A stretch of 64,000 nt of DNA from Gigaspora rosea (taxonomy: Eukaryota; Glomeromycota; Glomeromycetes; Diversisporales; Gigasporaceae). Of the stretch, positions 11,481 through 22,636 are shown one piece after another. The notes below the pieces were generated by a model. It searched no databases. It was not told the DNA's origin and saw only the letters and a list, made by a program, of their open reading frames with translations. Location: positions 97,184 through 161,183 of the forward strand of contig QKWP01000513.1 in NCBI GenBank assembly GCA_003550325.1. Direction: 5' to 3'. Both the position numbers and the translations under genes were made by a program. The first letter of the stretch is position 1; every line of letters begins with the position of its first letter.

Positions 11481-12170
11481 GCATTTTCCTGAGCAACATT
11501 GAAAATATCCTTTGTATTGTAATTTTGACCGAGAAATATTATAGCTTAAAAAAAAAAAAAAAAGGTGATAATAGTAATTCAGTAATTGCAATATGTCAAA
11601 GGTGTTATAATTTTCATACAATGATCTGTTCGAATTTCACATCTTGTACTGGATCCTTCCCCAATTTTGTCTTCTTCAAATCTGCACTTGTTAAGTTAAG
11701 TAAGTTAATACTATTGTCGCACTAAATGATCAATTTACGCACGTTAATTAGGCATTTACTTGACGCGTTAGATAATTGATCTACATAATGCTGATTGGTT
11801 AAAAATCACGTTAAGCAATTATACGTGATCGATACAAAAAATTGGTAAATTATGCGCATATTATGTTTTCGCATAATCCTGGCCACCCTAGCCTGTAGCT
11901 TTCCCCATTACGAATAGTGATTTTGGTCGATATGAAAAAATCGGCTAACTGCTAATTGATTTTTATTGTTCCAAAAATAGAAAACATAAAACAGTTTCAA
12001 TTATTTCGTGTTATGAAAGCGTAAAATAAACATTTTATTAAATCATAATTCAAAACTTTTGTTTTCTTTTGTTCAAATTTATTTATAACATTAGTAAAAG
12101 TTCAACGAACATACATACGTACGTATGTACGTACTCTATTTTATTATATAAACAACTTGTGGATTCTTCT
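11481..12170. other. Intergenic stretch right of the MULE
   Basis: No convincing gene. 11700-11840 contains inverted ACGTTAATTAGG / CACGTTAAGC-type motifs and GCTGATTGGTTAA; this may include the MULE's eroded end. 12111-12134 is a short ACGT/ACGTATGT microsatellite. Confidence 0.4.
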
Positions 12171-12957
12171 AGCGAAGGTTTCTCGTGATCAAACTTAATA
12201 AAATGTTTTTTTTTAATTATACAAATTTGTATAATAGAAATAAAAAAGTGATGTCGGGTTTAACCTGATAGTTATCGAGAAAGCTTTGTTTAAATTTTTA
12301 AAAATACATCAAAAATCATGAAAAGAGAAATATAGCTACAGTACAATCATGATTTTTCAATAGCTACAGTGCGCGATACTTAAAGACTACACAAAATTTA
12401 AAAGCTAATAACTTATGATTTAAAAAAGATATTTTAAAAAGGAAGCCACTATTTTAAAGCTAAATCAATTTATTACAACTTAACGGCCTTATTTTTTAAA
12501 AAGTTATAATAACTTTTCAAAATATAAAGCTCTAAAAATATAGTATTTTTATATAATACGTAAAAATTTAATCAAAAATGGGACAAGTTACATGTTTTGG
12601 CTTCTTGTTATTGGCTAATTTTAAAATTATTTTAAAAATTATTTTTAAAATATTTTTTATTAATTAATTTTTGACCAATCAGAATACAAGAAATCAAAAA
12701 AATATCAAATTTCAATATGAAATTTTTGAAAATGGGACAAATTACAAAAATGTAGTCTTTAAGTGTCTTGCACTATACTAAACCAAATTCAATAAATATT
12801 TTTTTTTTAAAAACCATGCTCATAGCTATCGATATTTTTTTAAAAATTTAAATTAAGTTTTCTTGATAACTACTAGTTCAAACTCGACAAACTTTTTTAT
12901 TTCAATTATACAAAAATGTAATTAAAATGATCATAAAATCGTTGAGAAACCTTCGCT
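12171..12957. mobile_element. Foldback element with about 130-bp inverted arms
   Basis: Ends AGCGAAGGTTTCTC in perfect inverted orientation (12171-12184 and 12944-12957). Arms align for about 130 bp and include the AATTATACAAATTTGTATAAT hairpin type seen in the 2.2-3.2 kb array, the GG(G/A)TTTRAACY block and TAGTTATCRAGAAARC. The centre is interrupted by the MITE at 12367-12775. Target duplication not resolved. Confidence 0.75.
12367..12775. mobile_element. Tc1/mariner-type MITE nested in the foldback element
   Basis: Ends CAGTGCGCGATACTTAAAGA (left) and TAGTGCAAGACACTTAAAGA (right, complemented), flanked by TA at 12365-12366 and 12776-12777. 409 bp, non-coding. Interior has TTATTGGCTAATTTT and its rough inverse GACCAATCAGAA, plus two GGGACAA-TTACA motifs. 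Confidence 0.85.
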
Positions 12958-13610
12958 AATTAAAATGATAGAAAGATGAAATGAAAATTACACATGTTGT
13001 TTACATAGTACAGCCAATCAAAATAGTAGAAAAGGGAGTAAATGCGTAATGCGTGTTAGTATATACAAATTAGAAGTACGTTTAACTTCCCCGGATCAAT
13101 GGATCAGTATACTGGTATATGAAATTGTAAGTTTCTAATTTCTTGCTTTTTTTTTCTTTATTATTATTATGAATATTGCTTTTTTATTCTTAATGTTTAC
13201 TTTATATTTAAGGCTTGTACTTCGCTGAAGAGTTAAAATGGGTGTTGGGAATTGAGATCAGTAACCGTGGTCGGTTTGACTTCTGAAGTTTTAATTTGTT
13301 TCCTTGGCGTTTTACTATTTCTCTACTTTTTAGATCTTGTTACAGATCTTAGACGTATATAGTCATATTTTGGACGTATAAAGAGTTGGTATCAATTTTT
13401 GATTGAAAGACTTTAGTAAAAGAGCTTTTCTTCCTGACTCTAGTTTTCGTTTTGTCTTGGCACATTATTAATGTTATTTCTTTTTTTTTCTTTTTAGATT
13501 TTAGTTGATTTTCACAATTCTTTCTCTAAGTTCTTTTAATTCCCTAGATGCTTTCGCTTTTTCTTCTCTTATTATTAATTCTTGTCCTCAGAAGTGCTCG
13601 AAGGTTACCA
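12958..13610 (+). other. Possible non-coding or eroded transcript region
   Basis: Contains a clean GTAAGT donor at about 13127 and a T-rich tract ending ATTTAAG at about 13213, which look like a short intron. Flanking sequence (ATGGATCAGTATACTGG before; GCTTGTACTTCGCTGAAGAG after) gives only very short frames. I see no protein. Confidence 0.25.
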
Positions 13611-14003
13611 AACTGGTATAACGGAAGTGCCAGTTTCTATTTTGCGTTTTTTTTGGAGGTTTTTTTTTCTTGTTTTAACCACTTTTTCTTTCTCTTTGGA
13701 GGTTTGCATCTAGCCCGGTAACGTTGAATGGCAATGGTAATGGAGAAACTTTCTTGTAGGTTTGCATTTAGCCCAGGAACGTGAAACGGCACTGGTAATG
13801 GAGAAACTTTCTTGTATGTTTGCATTTAGCCCGTGAATGTGAAATGGCGCCAGTAATGGAGGAACTTTCTTAGGTTTGCATTTAGCCGGGAACGTGGAAC
13901 GGCGCCGGTAATGGAGAAACTGGTATAACGGGAAGTACCAGTTTTCTACTTTGCGCCTTTGTTTTAACAACTACCTCTTTCTCTTGTAGGTTTGCATTTC
14001 ACA
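13611..14003. repeat. 58-bp minisatellite framed by larger direct repeats
   Basis: Units start at about 13701, 13759, 13817 and 13873, each GGTTTGCATTTAGCCC then AACGTGAAACGGC, TAATGGAGAAACT and TTCTTGTA; a fifth partial unit begins at 13989. The array lies between two copies of CTGGTATAACGG-AAGT-CCAGTTT (13614 and 13919). The 58-bp period is not divisible by three, so the minus-strand frames across it are shadows. GC content is clearly above the surroundings. Confidence 0.85.
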
Positions 14004-14036
14004 TGATAACATTCTTTGTTTATCGTCATTAATCTG

Positions 14037-15955
14037 AGTCGCCACGGTTGCGATAGCATTGCCTGGTTTATTTAGTCTTACATGGGCCATCCGAGTACAA
14101 TCTTTACAACTGGGGGTTTCAAAATTAAAACTAGAGTGTCTTATTTTATTATAATTCAACATAGTAAAAACACTATTTAAAAAATTCCTAATTATTTTCA
14201 AAATGCGTCACTTATTTGTTGATTTTGAAACTACCCATTAAGGTCAATTAGTCGCTTCTCCAATTGGAGCAAATTTCCAATTAACTGTGAGGGTTTATGG
14301 TTTTTACAATTTACAAACTCATATATTTGCATGTTGTATTTTTATGTTGCCATGTATTATTACAATTGAAATCAAATTGATAAATTGATACCAGATATTT
14401 TAAAATCTAATAATTCTTTATTATTTGAGATATAAAACATACAGATTTTTAGAAAAATTTTTTTTCAATTTGTAATCTCAATGGAACAAATAACGTATAA
14501 GAAGCTAACGTAAAATAGAGAGTCAAAGTAGTTTTGGTATTATCAACTTTGGTCTTATAAGCTTCTGTTAATGCCTTTCTGCTCTTAGAATTAAATTGAT
14601 TATATGAAAGATCTAAATGGGTTAAGGCATTACTTTTGCCAAGAGTTTCTACAAACAAGAATACAAAGACATTTATAAGAGATAATTTTTACATAAAAAA
14701 TATATGTTTGAACATTATAAAATTAAAATTTAATTTTTAAAGCTAAAAACAAATTATAAACTTGAATACAAAAATTTTTTCATCCTATATTGCTATGGGG
14801 TTTCAAGATTTAACCAAAAACACTGTCTAATTTAAAGTGGTACATTATATAATAATTTTTATTAATAATAAAAATAAACTAAAAAAATTTAATCTACTAA
14901 AATATATTGCTCAGGGCCTCAAAATAATATATTTTAAAAGGTTATGTACACTTTGATATACATAGCAAGAACATTTTTTAAATGATACAAAAGCAATTAT
15001 AAGAAAAATTAAACAAAGCTTACGTATTGTTTACGCAAAGTGCTTGTATTAATGTATTCCCATCCTCACCATAAAATCCTTTATTCGCAAGATATAAAGT
15101 TAACGAATTATTTACACCAAGGGCCTGTAAAATGCTTTTCTCCCTTCAATCTGAAATTGATTCAATGAAAGATCCAAGGTATTTAATGTGGAACATTCGC
15201 GAAGAAAATCAGATAATAACCTTCCTCTGTCACGGCAATTAAAATTTGAACTAAGGTTTAGCGATGTTAAATTTTTGTTTGTTGTAATACTATTGTAATA
15301 GTGTTCAATAAAGGTGCCAATCCTATGTTAATATGATTCCCTGAGAAGTTAAAGCCTTGTTTCTTCTAAGAGCATTTGCCAATTCGGTTGCACCTTCACC
15401 ATGCTGATCTTATTGGGACCAAGATCTAAGAATGTTAATGTATTGTTCTTATTAAGGGCTTTTGCTAAGACTATTCTTTCTTCCCTTTTAAGAAAATTAT
15501 TTGAGAGTTTAAAGTTACAAAGTGCATAGTTAAACGCTTTGAGCGAACGTTTTTCCTTCTTTATCTCCAAATCGATTATTTGCATTTTTACTAAGCGGAA
15601 TCAGCTAATGCTTTCTCCCTTTGGTTCAGCAAGAAAAATTTTAATAAATTAACCCTACATTAATAATAACATAGAAAAACCAATGGTTATTTTTGTTAAG
15701 TGCATCATCCTCAAATCACATTTTAAGCCCACGTCTATTTCCATTGACCTTTAATCTTTAAGAATCGTAGAATTATTTTAATTAACAAAAATAAACCGTC
15801 AAAAAAATCAACCAATTTTCTTCAGATTTATATATATTGTGTGTAATTAAATAATAGTTTTTGCTAATTTTGTGGAATAATTTCTTTAATGTTTGTTCTA
15901 GAGTTCTTAGTTGGCTAAGTTCAGTTCGTTCCATAATATTGGAACAATTATTTTT
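14037..15955 (-). pseudogene. Broken leucine-rich-repeat (RNI-like) gene, copy 2
   Basis: Minus-strand paralogue of 6838-8480, alike in coding and flanking sequence. ATG at 15934-15932 opens about 50 codons (M-E-R-T-E-L-S-Q-L-R-T-L-E-Q-T-L-K-K) before a stop. Further in, M-Q-I-I-D-L-E, then N-K-N-N-T-L-T-F-L-D-L-G-P-N-K-I-S (15349-15585), T-N-K-N-L-T-S-L-N-L-S-S-N, S-T-L-N-T-L-D-L-S-L-N-Q-F, and finally S-N-A-L-T-H-L-D-L-S-Y-N-Q-F (14449-14658) show LRR repeats. Several frameshifts and stops. About 370 bp at 14655-15025 has no counterpart in copy 1; it is an insertion here or an intron lost or deleted there. Confidence 0.8.
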
Positions 15956-16019
15956 TTGGTATTTGCTAAAAACATAAGATCACAGATTAAAACTTGCGTC
16001 ATGCTGACGCACAAAAAAT

Positions 16020-16695
16020 TTGTGTCATATTGGTGCACATCAGATGTATCAGATGACCAGCATTAAATGATCGCAACTACTGGCCTAAACTAACTCCTAA
16101 CTTTACTCTAATTTAGGCCGGGTGTTATCTAACGTAATGTACAGTACATGAAATCGATACTTTTACAATTTTTTATGCAGTGTAACAGCACCACTTTGGG
16201 CAAAATTAAAAGTATAATTTTTGGATTGGGCAACATAAATTTGGCCAACCTGAACTGTTGGCAGGTTGATATTGAGTGTTATATCAAATCTTGGATTCTT
16301 ATTGGTAAATCAATATTTTTGACCTATCGATATATATTTTTGCCCATGTTATATCTGGGTCCCTGGTACACTTTTACTTGTTGGCAAAACTATTGGGATT
16401 TTGAATTTGAGATTGGAATTTAGAACAAATTTTATTATGTTTGTAATTGGGATTTGGGGTTTGGGTTTTGGTTTGGGACAATTTTATTATGTTTGTGATT
16501 TGAGATTTGGGTGAGATTTTAATTTTGCCAACATGTATAGGTACACTTCCCAATAGAATTTTTTGAAAATGTTTACAGTTATATTTTTTTGAAATTTTAA
16601 TTAAAATTAGAGTAAGGGCTAGTTTGGGATTAAAGTTAAAGCATGTTTTATAGTAAAGTTGATATTTTTTATTAATGCACCAATATGGGTTTAGA
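16020..16695. repeat. Possible inverted-repeat element
   Basis: CATATTGGTGCA at 16027 recurs inverted at about 16677. AAACTAACTCCTAACTTTACTCTAATT at 16090-16120 is mirrored by AAATTAGAGTAAGGGCTAGTTT at 16606, in pieces. The centre has a 40-bp direct repeat (TTTTATTATGTTTGT-ATT, 16430 and 16482) and the 12-base palindrome ATGTACAGTACAT. No coding motif; the frame at 16148-16423 is low-complexity. Confidence 0.4.
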
Positions 16696-17081
16696 CTATT
16701 GTTTCTTGTGTTTTTTTTTTATTTTTACTTTTTTTTTGCTGTTTTTGTCTCTTTGGGCTAATTTGCATTAGTCAAAGTAACCAATTCTATTAACTTTATA
16801 TCATGGATAAACACACTTTTTTTGAAAATTAATTTGGGCCATTTCTCAAAACACTAAAATTACATGTTAAATTTTCATGTAGTTAGTATTTTATCAGCGA
16901 ATTATATATACATAATCTTAAGTAAGATATTACAGCCCATAATATTATAAAAATCTTACGATCGATGCAGTATATTATGTAATATATTACGTTATATTAT
17001 GGTAATATTACGGTTATTATTTCAAAATATTTCGAAATATATTGTGAAATATTGTGTAATAGACCAAATGAAAAAATGCAA

Positions 17082-17146
17082 ATTACCTCCTCTACAGGGG
17101 TCGCGTACTCATGCAGATCAATAAACTAATGCCCGCAGGAGGTAAT
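17082..17146. repeat. GC-rich stem-loop in AT-rich DNA
   Basis: ATTACCTCCT at 17082-17091 pairs with AGGAGGTAAT at 17137-17146, enclosing 45 bases of unusually GC-rich sequence. It lacks the conserved T-arm and D-arm sequences of a tRNA. It may be a tiny MITE or a structured non-coding remnant. Confidence 0.5.
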
Positions 17147-17298
17147 ATTTTGATATTTTCAAATTGTTTCGCAATATTTTGCAAATTTTTGCAAATTTTC
17201 AAACTTTTTTAAAAAAATAAATAAACGATATACATATTTACATAATCATGCTTTTTTACAGGTTTTCGCAATATTTTGCATGGTTTCGCAATTTAATA

Positions 17299-17710
17299 TG
17301 GTGCAGGAAAGCTTAACTAGACATTATTTCAATTTTGTATATGCAGTGTAACTTTAATTAGCCAATCAAATTCCTATAATAGGTAATACAAATTTAATTA
17401 AAAATTTTGTTAAAAAAATTTATTATTTAAATTTGAATTTTGATTGGTCAAAAATTATTTTATAATAAAAATCAAAGTTTTTGATTGGCTAAATTTAAAA
17501 ATCATATATGTTTCAATTTTTATTTTTAATATAAAAATAATCTAACTTTAAATTCTTATAGAAGTTATATTTTTAAAATCTGACTGGTAATTTTATAGAA
17601 CTTGTTTTAAAGAACAAAATTACCAGTTAGTTTTTTAAAATTTTAATTTTTTAAAGAGTTAATAGATTTTAAAGTCATCTATTATATTGGAAGTTAAGTT
17701 TTTTGCACCA
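17299..17710. mobile_element. Tc1/mariner-type MITE
   Basis: Ends TGGTGCAGGAAAGCTTAACT and, complemented, TGGTGCAAAAAACTTAACTT, flanked by TA (17297-17298; 17711-17712). 412 bp with internal inverted segments (TTACCAGT pair at 17587 and 17621, ATTAGCCAATCAAA). Non-coding. Confidence 0.7.
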
Positions 17711-17779
17711 TATAAAATTTTATATTTTTTTATTATTATTATTTATTATATTTAACATTTATTAAATATATATTTTTAA

Positions 17780-18942
17780 TTAATAATATACTTTATTATA
17801 TATTACGTATTATTTTTACACTATTAAACTACTTTCGCACTTCGTCGTATCTAATTCTATTACTATATACAAAAAACTAGCCCTACACACTTATTTTGGC
17901 TCATCCCACAGTTAGCTATTATCTTTGTTTCTTTGTTTTCAATTGTTTTTAAAAGTGTCGAAAGTTATAGTTGGCATGTGCAAGGTTTCGAAAAGTTGTT
18001 GTTTTTCTCGCAAAGTGCCGAAATAAAATAAATGAATAAAAAAATTTTAAAATAAACCAAAAAAAACAAAAAACATTAAGTGAACTTGCGAAAACTTGCA
18101 AAAATTAGCAAAAATTCTACATTCTTATTTTCGCTCACCTCACAGTTAGCTATTATCTTCGCTTCTTTGTTTTTTATCGTCTTCGTTTTAAATATTTTTG
18201 TTTTGGCTATAATCTTTGTTTTGCTATTTTTTTTCTAAATACTTCAAAGAAGTGAAAAAAATAAAAAAATTTCTCAGAAGTGTTGGTATCTTGCATCTTT
18301 TTCTAAATACTTTAAAGAAGTGAAAAAAAAATAAAAAATTTCTCATAAGTGTTGGTGTTCTTGCAAATTGTTGGAGAAATCTAGTATGTACTTGCAAAGT
18401 GCTAGGGAAGTTAAAGCTGGTTTTCTTGTAAAGTGCCAGAAAAGTCACAAAGTTTCAAAAATGTAAGAAATAATTAAAATAAAATAAAAAATAAAAAAAT
18501 AAGTAAAAAAAAAACAAACAAAAAACAAAAGATGTAAGCAAACTAATAAAAAAAAATAAACAAAGCCCAAATCTTCATTTCTCAGAAGTAAGAGTTCATG
18601 TTTTTGCAAATTCAGAATTGTGAAACCTGGGTTAATGTTCTTGCAAAATGCCAAAAAAAGTCGCAAAGTGCAGAAAAAGTCTGGGTTGGTTTTCTTGCAA
18701 AGCGCCAGGAAGTAAGGGTTCTTTTCTCACAAAGTGCCTGAATAAAATAAATTAATAAAACAAATTAAAAAAAAAACAAAAAAACAAAATACAAAAACAA
18801 AATATGTCAAATGAAAAAATAAATAAAATCCTAACAATTCTTTATTTCTTAGAAGTTTGGGTTGATTTGCGCATGGTTTCGAAACGTTGTTTGTTTTCTT
18901 GAAAAGTTGTTCTTGAAATAAAGATAAAATGAAAAAAAAAAA

Positions 18943-18973
<31 letters not shown>

Positions 18974-19080
18974 AAATGAAAAAAACAAATGAAAACAAAA
19001 AAAACGAACCGAATAAAATGAAAATAAAAAATAAAATAAATACAAAAATGCAAAAAAAAACCAAAGTAGAAAATCTAATT
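17780..19080 (+). repeat. AT-rich dispersed repeat with CTTGCAAAGTGCC units, copy C
   Basis: Starts with ACTACTTTCGCACTT-GT-GTATCTAATTC, followed by CACAGTTAGCTATTATCTTTG and then at least six loose units built on TTTTCTTGCAAAGTGCC-GAA and (AAAT)n / (AAAC)n tracts. Further copies lie at 42060-43220 (opposite strand) and 46340-49610 (same strand, interrupted). An (AAAT)n microsatellite sits at 18939-18973. Poly-Phe/Ile minus-strand frames here are shadows of the A-rich tracts. No transposase or target duplication seen. Confidence 0.7.
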
Positions 19081-20545
19081 ATAAACAAAAGATCTAATCT
19101 GACCTAGTAATACAAAATTTGAATATCAGTGAACTATTTTGGACTATTTCGAAAAATCAGTCTAAACTAATTATAGCAAATACATTATTATAAATTAAAT
19201 ATTACAAAATAGTGATAATTTAAAGCAATAACAATTAAAATAATTTTTATTTATTTAATTTATTTCAATTTATTTCACATTTGCGAAATTTATTAAATTT
19301 ATATAACCAAATAACAAATTATAACAAGAAAAAATCACTACACCAAAAATTCAAAGAAAGAAATATATTTTTTAATAACTTTATTATAAAATTTTAAATG
19401 TTATATATAAAAAAAGCCAAAAAAAAATATATAAAAAATAAAATGCAGCATTATTTGTATAAAAAAAAAACTAAACTAAAAACAAAAAAAACTTTTATTC
19501 ATCACTTTCATCCGTTTCTTTTTTCGAATTATCATCCATTCTTTTTTCGAATCACTATCCCTTTCTTTTTTCGAATCATGCCAATTGCCTATTTGCTAAC
19601 TTTAGATAATTCTAAATTATTAAATATAACAATACCTGATCTGAATCAGCTTATAAGCAACGGCTTGATTTTGGCTGCAGGATATTTCATACGTATGTAA
19701 AATTTGTAAATACATATGCCTATTACTAATCTTCGATTATTTTAACTCCATACACTTCAAGTTATTTGTAATTTTAAATTTATTTATAAATTAAAACTTG
19801 AAATAAGTTTTAAGTACTATACTACACAGCTAAATATAATCAGTTATATTTCTTATCTAAAACAATATTACTGTCAATTTACTGTAGCCTTCTAGTATCC
19901 ATTTTTCAATTCTTGTATCTCATTTTGATTAAGCATTTAGTAAAGTAGTGCTATATGGCAGTACAAATTCAGTTGAAAATATGAAAATTACTCTAAATTT
20001 TGATTATTATATAAACTTGCAAAACTCGAAGCAATTCTTTTTAATTTTTTTATATTGTGTAAGAACAGCAAGAAAAATAACTTTAATTTGATGAATTTTT
20101 CTTTTGCAAGCCATGTGTACTATCTATGTTCATCCTAATTTGCATTTCTATATAGTACTACTTTACTATATACTGATTTTGCTTTGGGTATTAATAATTT
20201 TATTTGTATAAGGTTTTTATTGTAAAAATTGCTTTCAAATATAACTTTGCTAGTTATATATTAAAAAATTGTATAATTTACCTAAAATTTTAGTGCAAGA
20301 TACACCTTGATAGGACCCTGAAGAACTCTAATACAACTCAGATCTGAGTTTGTATAATTTTAGCAATATGTTAGCCAAATAGATGTATAAAATAGAGCAG
20401 ATTTTGAACATTTACTACATAAAAATGCAAAGTTTGATAAATTTCTATACAAAATTTTCTTTTATAGAATTATTTAAGTTGTATCAGAGTTCTTTGGAGT
20501 TCTACCTTGATCGGTACCCCTTTGTTTTGTTCTGGATACAAATTA
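19081..20545. other. AT-rich stretch with one low-complexity frame
   Basis: At 19398-19700 a plus-strand frame of 100 codons starts with Lys-rich sequence. It then passes through three tandem CTTTTTTCGAATCA-type units and ends N-I-T-I-P-D-L-N-Q-L. Not recognised; probably fortuitous in its first half. AACTCTAATACAACTCAGATC at 20327 is mirrored by GTTGTATCAGAGTTCTTTGG at 20478, a weak inverted pair. Confidence 0.3.
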
Positions 20546-20674
20546 GGGAGCTTCCAGAAATAAGCTAATTTTTGTTTACTATGAGCCTACCCCCACCCAC
20601 CCACACCTGATACCCCAATTAGCCAATCAGATTTTACGATTATTAAAAAGTTAAATATAACATTTATTAGTAAA

Positions 20675-20885
20675 TGTCGCAGATCATAATTTAAAATGAA
20701 ATCTACATTCTATACTTAACCTGATAGCCTTCTAAAACCCATTAATACTTGTTTATTATAATTTTTTTTAAAACTAACCCTAACCCTAAACCCCTAACTC
20801 TAAAAAATACACCCCAAAAAAATTTAGTTTTCGGAATTTTATACTCTCATTTCATTTTAATTTGGTTTTCATTATGATCTGTCAT
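20675..20885. mobile_element. 211-bp MITE with CCCTAA-rich interior, copy 1
   Basis: Ends TGTCGCAGATCATAAT and, complemented, ATGACAGATCATAAT, flanked by a 6-bp duplication AGTAAA (20669-20674; 20886-20891). Contains CTAACCCTAACCCTAAAC, which looks telomeric but belongs to the repeat: copy 2 at 50262-50433 has the complement at the same place. Confidence 0.7.
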
Positions 20886-20889
20886 AGTA

Positions 20890-21543
20890 AATAACTTTTG
20901 ATCTACTGAACCAAATTTGATGATTCAACTACCAAATGATCCTCTCAACGAGAGGATTCTAGCTAGACCAAAATTGTTAAAATCCAATCACAGGATCCTG
21001 TGATCAGAATAGATTTGTGTTACTATAAAAGTTCTATAATTTATTAAATAATTATAACCCATTTATAGTAATACAAATTTATTTCAATCTTAGGATCCTG
21101 TGATTGGATTTTAACGATTTGGGGCTTGTTAGAATCCTCTTATTGAGAGGATCATTTTGGTAGTAAAATAATCGAAATCGGCCAAGTAGATCAGAAGTTA
21201 TTAACAATTAAAATTTAATATTTAATTGTTAATAACTTCTGATCTACTGGGCCAATTTCGATGATTTTACTACCAAAATGTTCCTCTCAATAAGAAGATT
21301 CTAACAAGCCCAAAATCGTTAAAATCCAATCACAGGATCCTAAGATCAAAATAAATTTGTGTTACTATAAATGGATTATAATTATTTAATAAATTATAGA
21401 ACTTTTATAGTAACACAAATCTATTCCGATCACAGGATCCTGTGATTTGATTTTAACAATTTTGGTCTAGCTAGAATCCTCTCGTTGAGAGAATAATTTT
21501 GATAGTTGAATCATCAAATTTGGTCCAGTAGATTAAAAGTTAT
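20890..21543. repeat. Four-fold near-perfect palindrome, about 650 bp
   Basis: The sequence is close to its own reverse complement about a centre at 21217. Each arm (about 325 bp) is again an inverted repeat, built from ACTTTTGATCTACTG, CCTCTCAACGAGAGG, AATCCAATCACAGGATCC and ATTTGTGTTACTATAAA and their complements. So four alternating copies of a block of about 155 bp are present. No coding potential. Confidence 0.9.
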
Positions 21544-21816
21544 TAATTATTAAATATTATTAATAAATCTATAATTTTGGTCAAAAATAATTTTGCAACT
21601 TTGGGCGGAATTATGAAATTTTGGCCGGAATTACACCTGATACTTCAGCTGACTCACCCATCCACCCAGAATCAGCTAATTTCTGGAAGCTCCCTTAAAG
21701 GCTGATTTACTAATAATTATTTATGGTTATTTTTTTTTACTTATGGGCTAATATACGCTTCTTACAAGATACCCCCATATAATATATCTTTGTACTGAAA
21801 TTTATGATATAGAATA

Positions 21817-22286
21817 GGGGGCATCCATAAATAATGTTATACAAGAAGGGGGTTGGACGAACAATAACATTTTTCTCAATAAGTAGGAGGTCAATAAAAT
21901 ATAATGCAATTTTTTTAAAAAAAATTGGCTAAAACTTGAACCAGTGGTCCAAATTTAATGATTTTGATTACTGGATCAATTTTTATTGGCCAAATACTAT
22001 TGGTTATTATGTTTTCTTATAAAATTACTAAAAAATCAATTGTTTTTTTGTGAATAACTATTGATTCAGCAATCCAAATGAAATAATTTTGGTATCATTG
22101 GATTCGTCTCACTGAGACGAATCGAATGGTACCTAAATCATCCGAATCAGATCACAGTATCACAATATATTCCAGTTTTTGTAAAATTTTATATATAAAC
22201 ATACGGATTTTGAAAACATTTTTTATATAGTAGAGGGGGTCCAGCGCTACTATGAGGGGTACATAATGTTATTTATAGATGCCCCC
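21817..22286. mobile_element. Harbinger-like MITE, GGGGGCATCC family, copy 1
   Basis: Ends GGGGGCATCCATAAATAATG and, complemented, GGGGGCATCTATAAATAA, flanked by ATA on both sides. Contains the family's inner palindrome (CCATTGGATTCGTCTCACTG with its complement). 470 bp, non-coding. Further copies: 37878-38412, 56006-56535 and the split copy 41396-54720. Confidence 0.85.
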
Positions 22287-22636
22287 ATATCAAGAATCTT
22301 GATTTTAAAAAATATATATTATTTAACCCTAAATTTACTTATAAAATATCGATTATATAGGAAAAAAAACTCTTTCTGACGATCGCCTGTACACAAAATT
22401 TCTAGGAAAGAAAAACAGTAAAATAGACAAGGCCGACTAAATAAAAGTAAGCATAGCCCTACGGGCACTCAAGAACCCGTCAAGAACAAAGAGTAGGCAA
22501 CATTAAAACCAAAGGGAACAAAACTACTATCACAGATACACAACACACGTTCAAAATCACCCTACCAAGAGGAGGCAGGATACATAAAAAGCATCTTAAA
22601 GCAGAGCACCAACTGCCCAATACTACCTTACACCAC

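Larger units (their letters stand above)
20546..21694. mobile_element. Harbinger-like non-autonomous element, TTA duplication
   Basis: Ends GGGAGCTTCCAGAAAT-AGCT in inverted orientation at 20546 and 21694, flanked by TTA on both sides (20543-20545; 21695-21697), as expected for PIF/Harbinger-type insertion. Just inside each end is a C-rich ACCCACCCAC tract. The interior is filled by the 211-bp MITE (20675-20885) and the palindrome (20890-21543). No transposase. Confidence 0.8.

Noticed and set aside
8560-11960. Long terminal inverted repeats for the MULE
   Set aside because: Candidate matches around 8580-8680 and 11740-11860 share only short CGTG/CCAATYAG motifs; not convincing by eye.
13637-13970. 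Arg/Lys-rich repeat protein on the minus strand
   Set aside because: The DNA unit is 58 bp, so the frame shifts at each unit; similar peptides come from two overlapping frames.
17082-17146. tRNA gene
   Set aside because: Stem is 10 bp and no T-arm (GTTCRA) or D-arm consensus is present.
18445-19088. Hydrophobic Phe-rich membrane proteins
   Set aside because: They arise from (AAAT)n and A-rich tracts read on the minus strand, in several overlapping frames.
20770-20805. Telomere repeat
   Set aside because: Degenerate CCCTAA run inside a MITE with a second copy at 50317-50340; no array.
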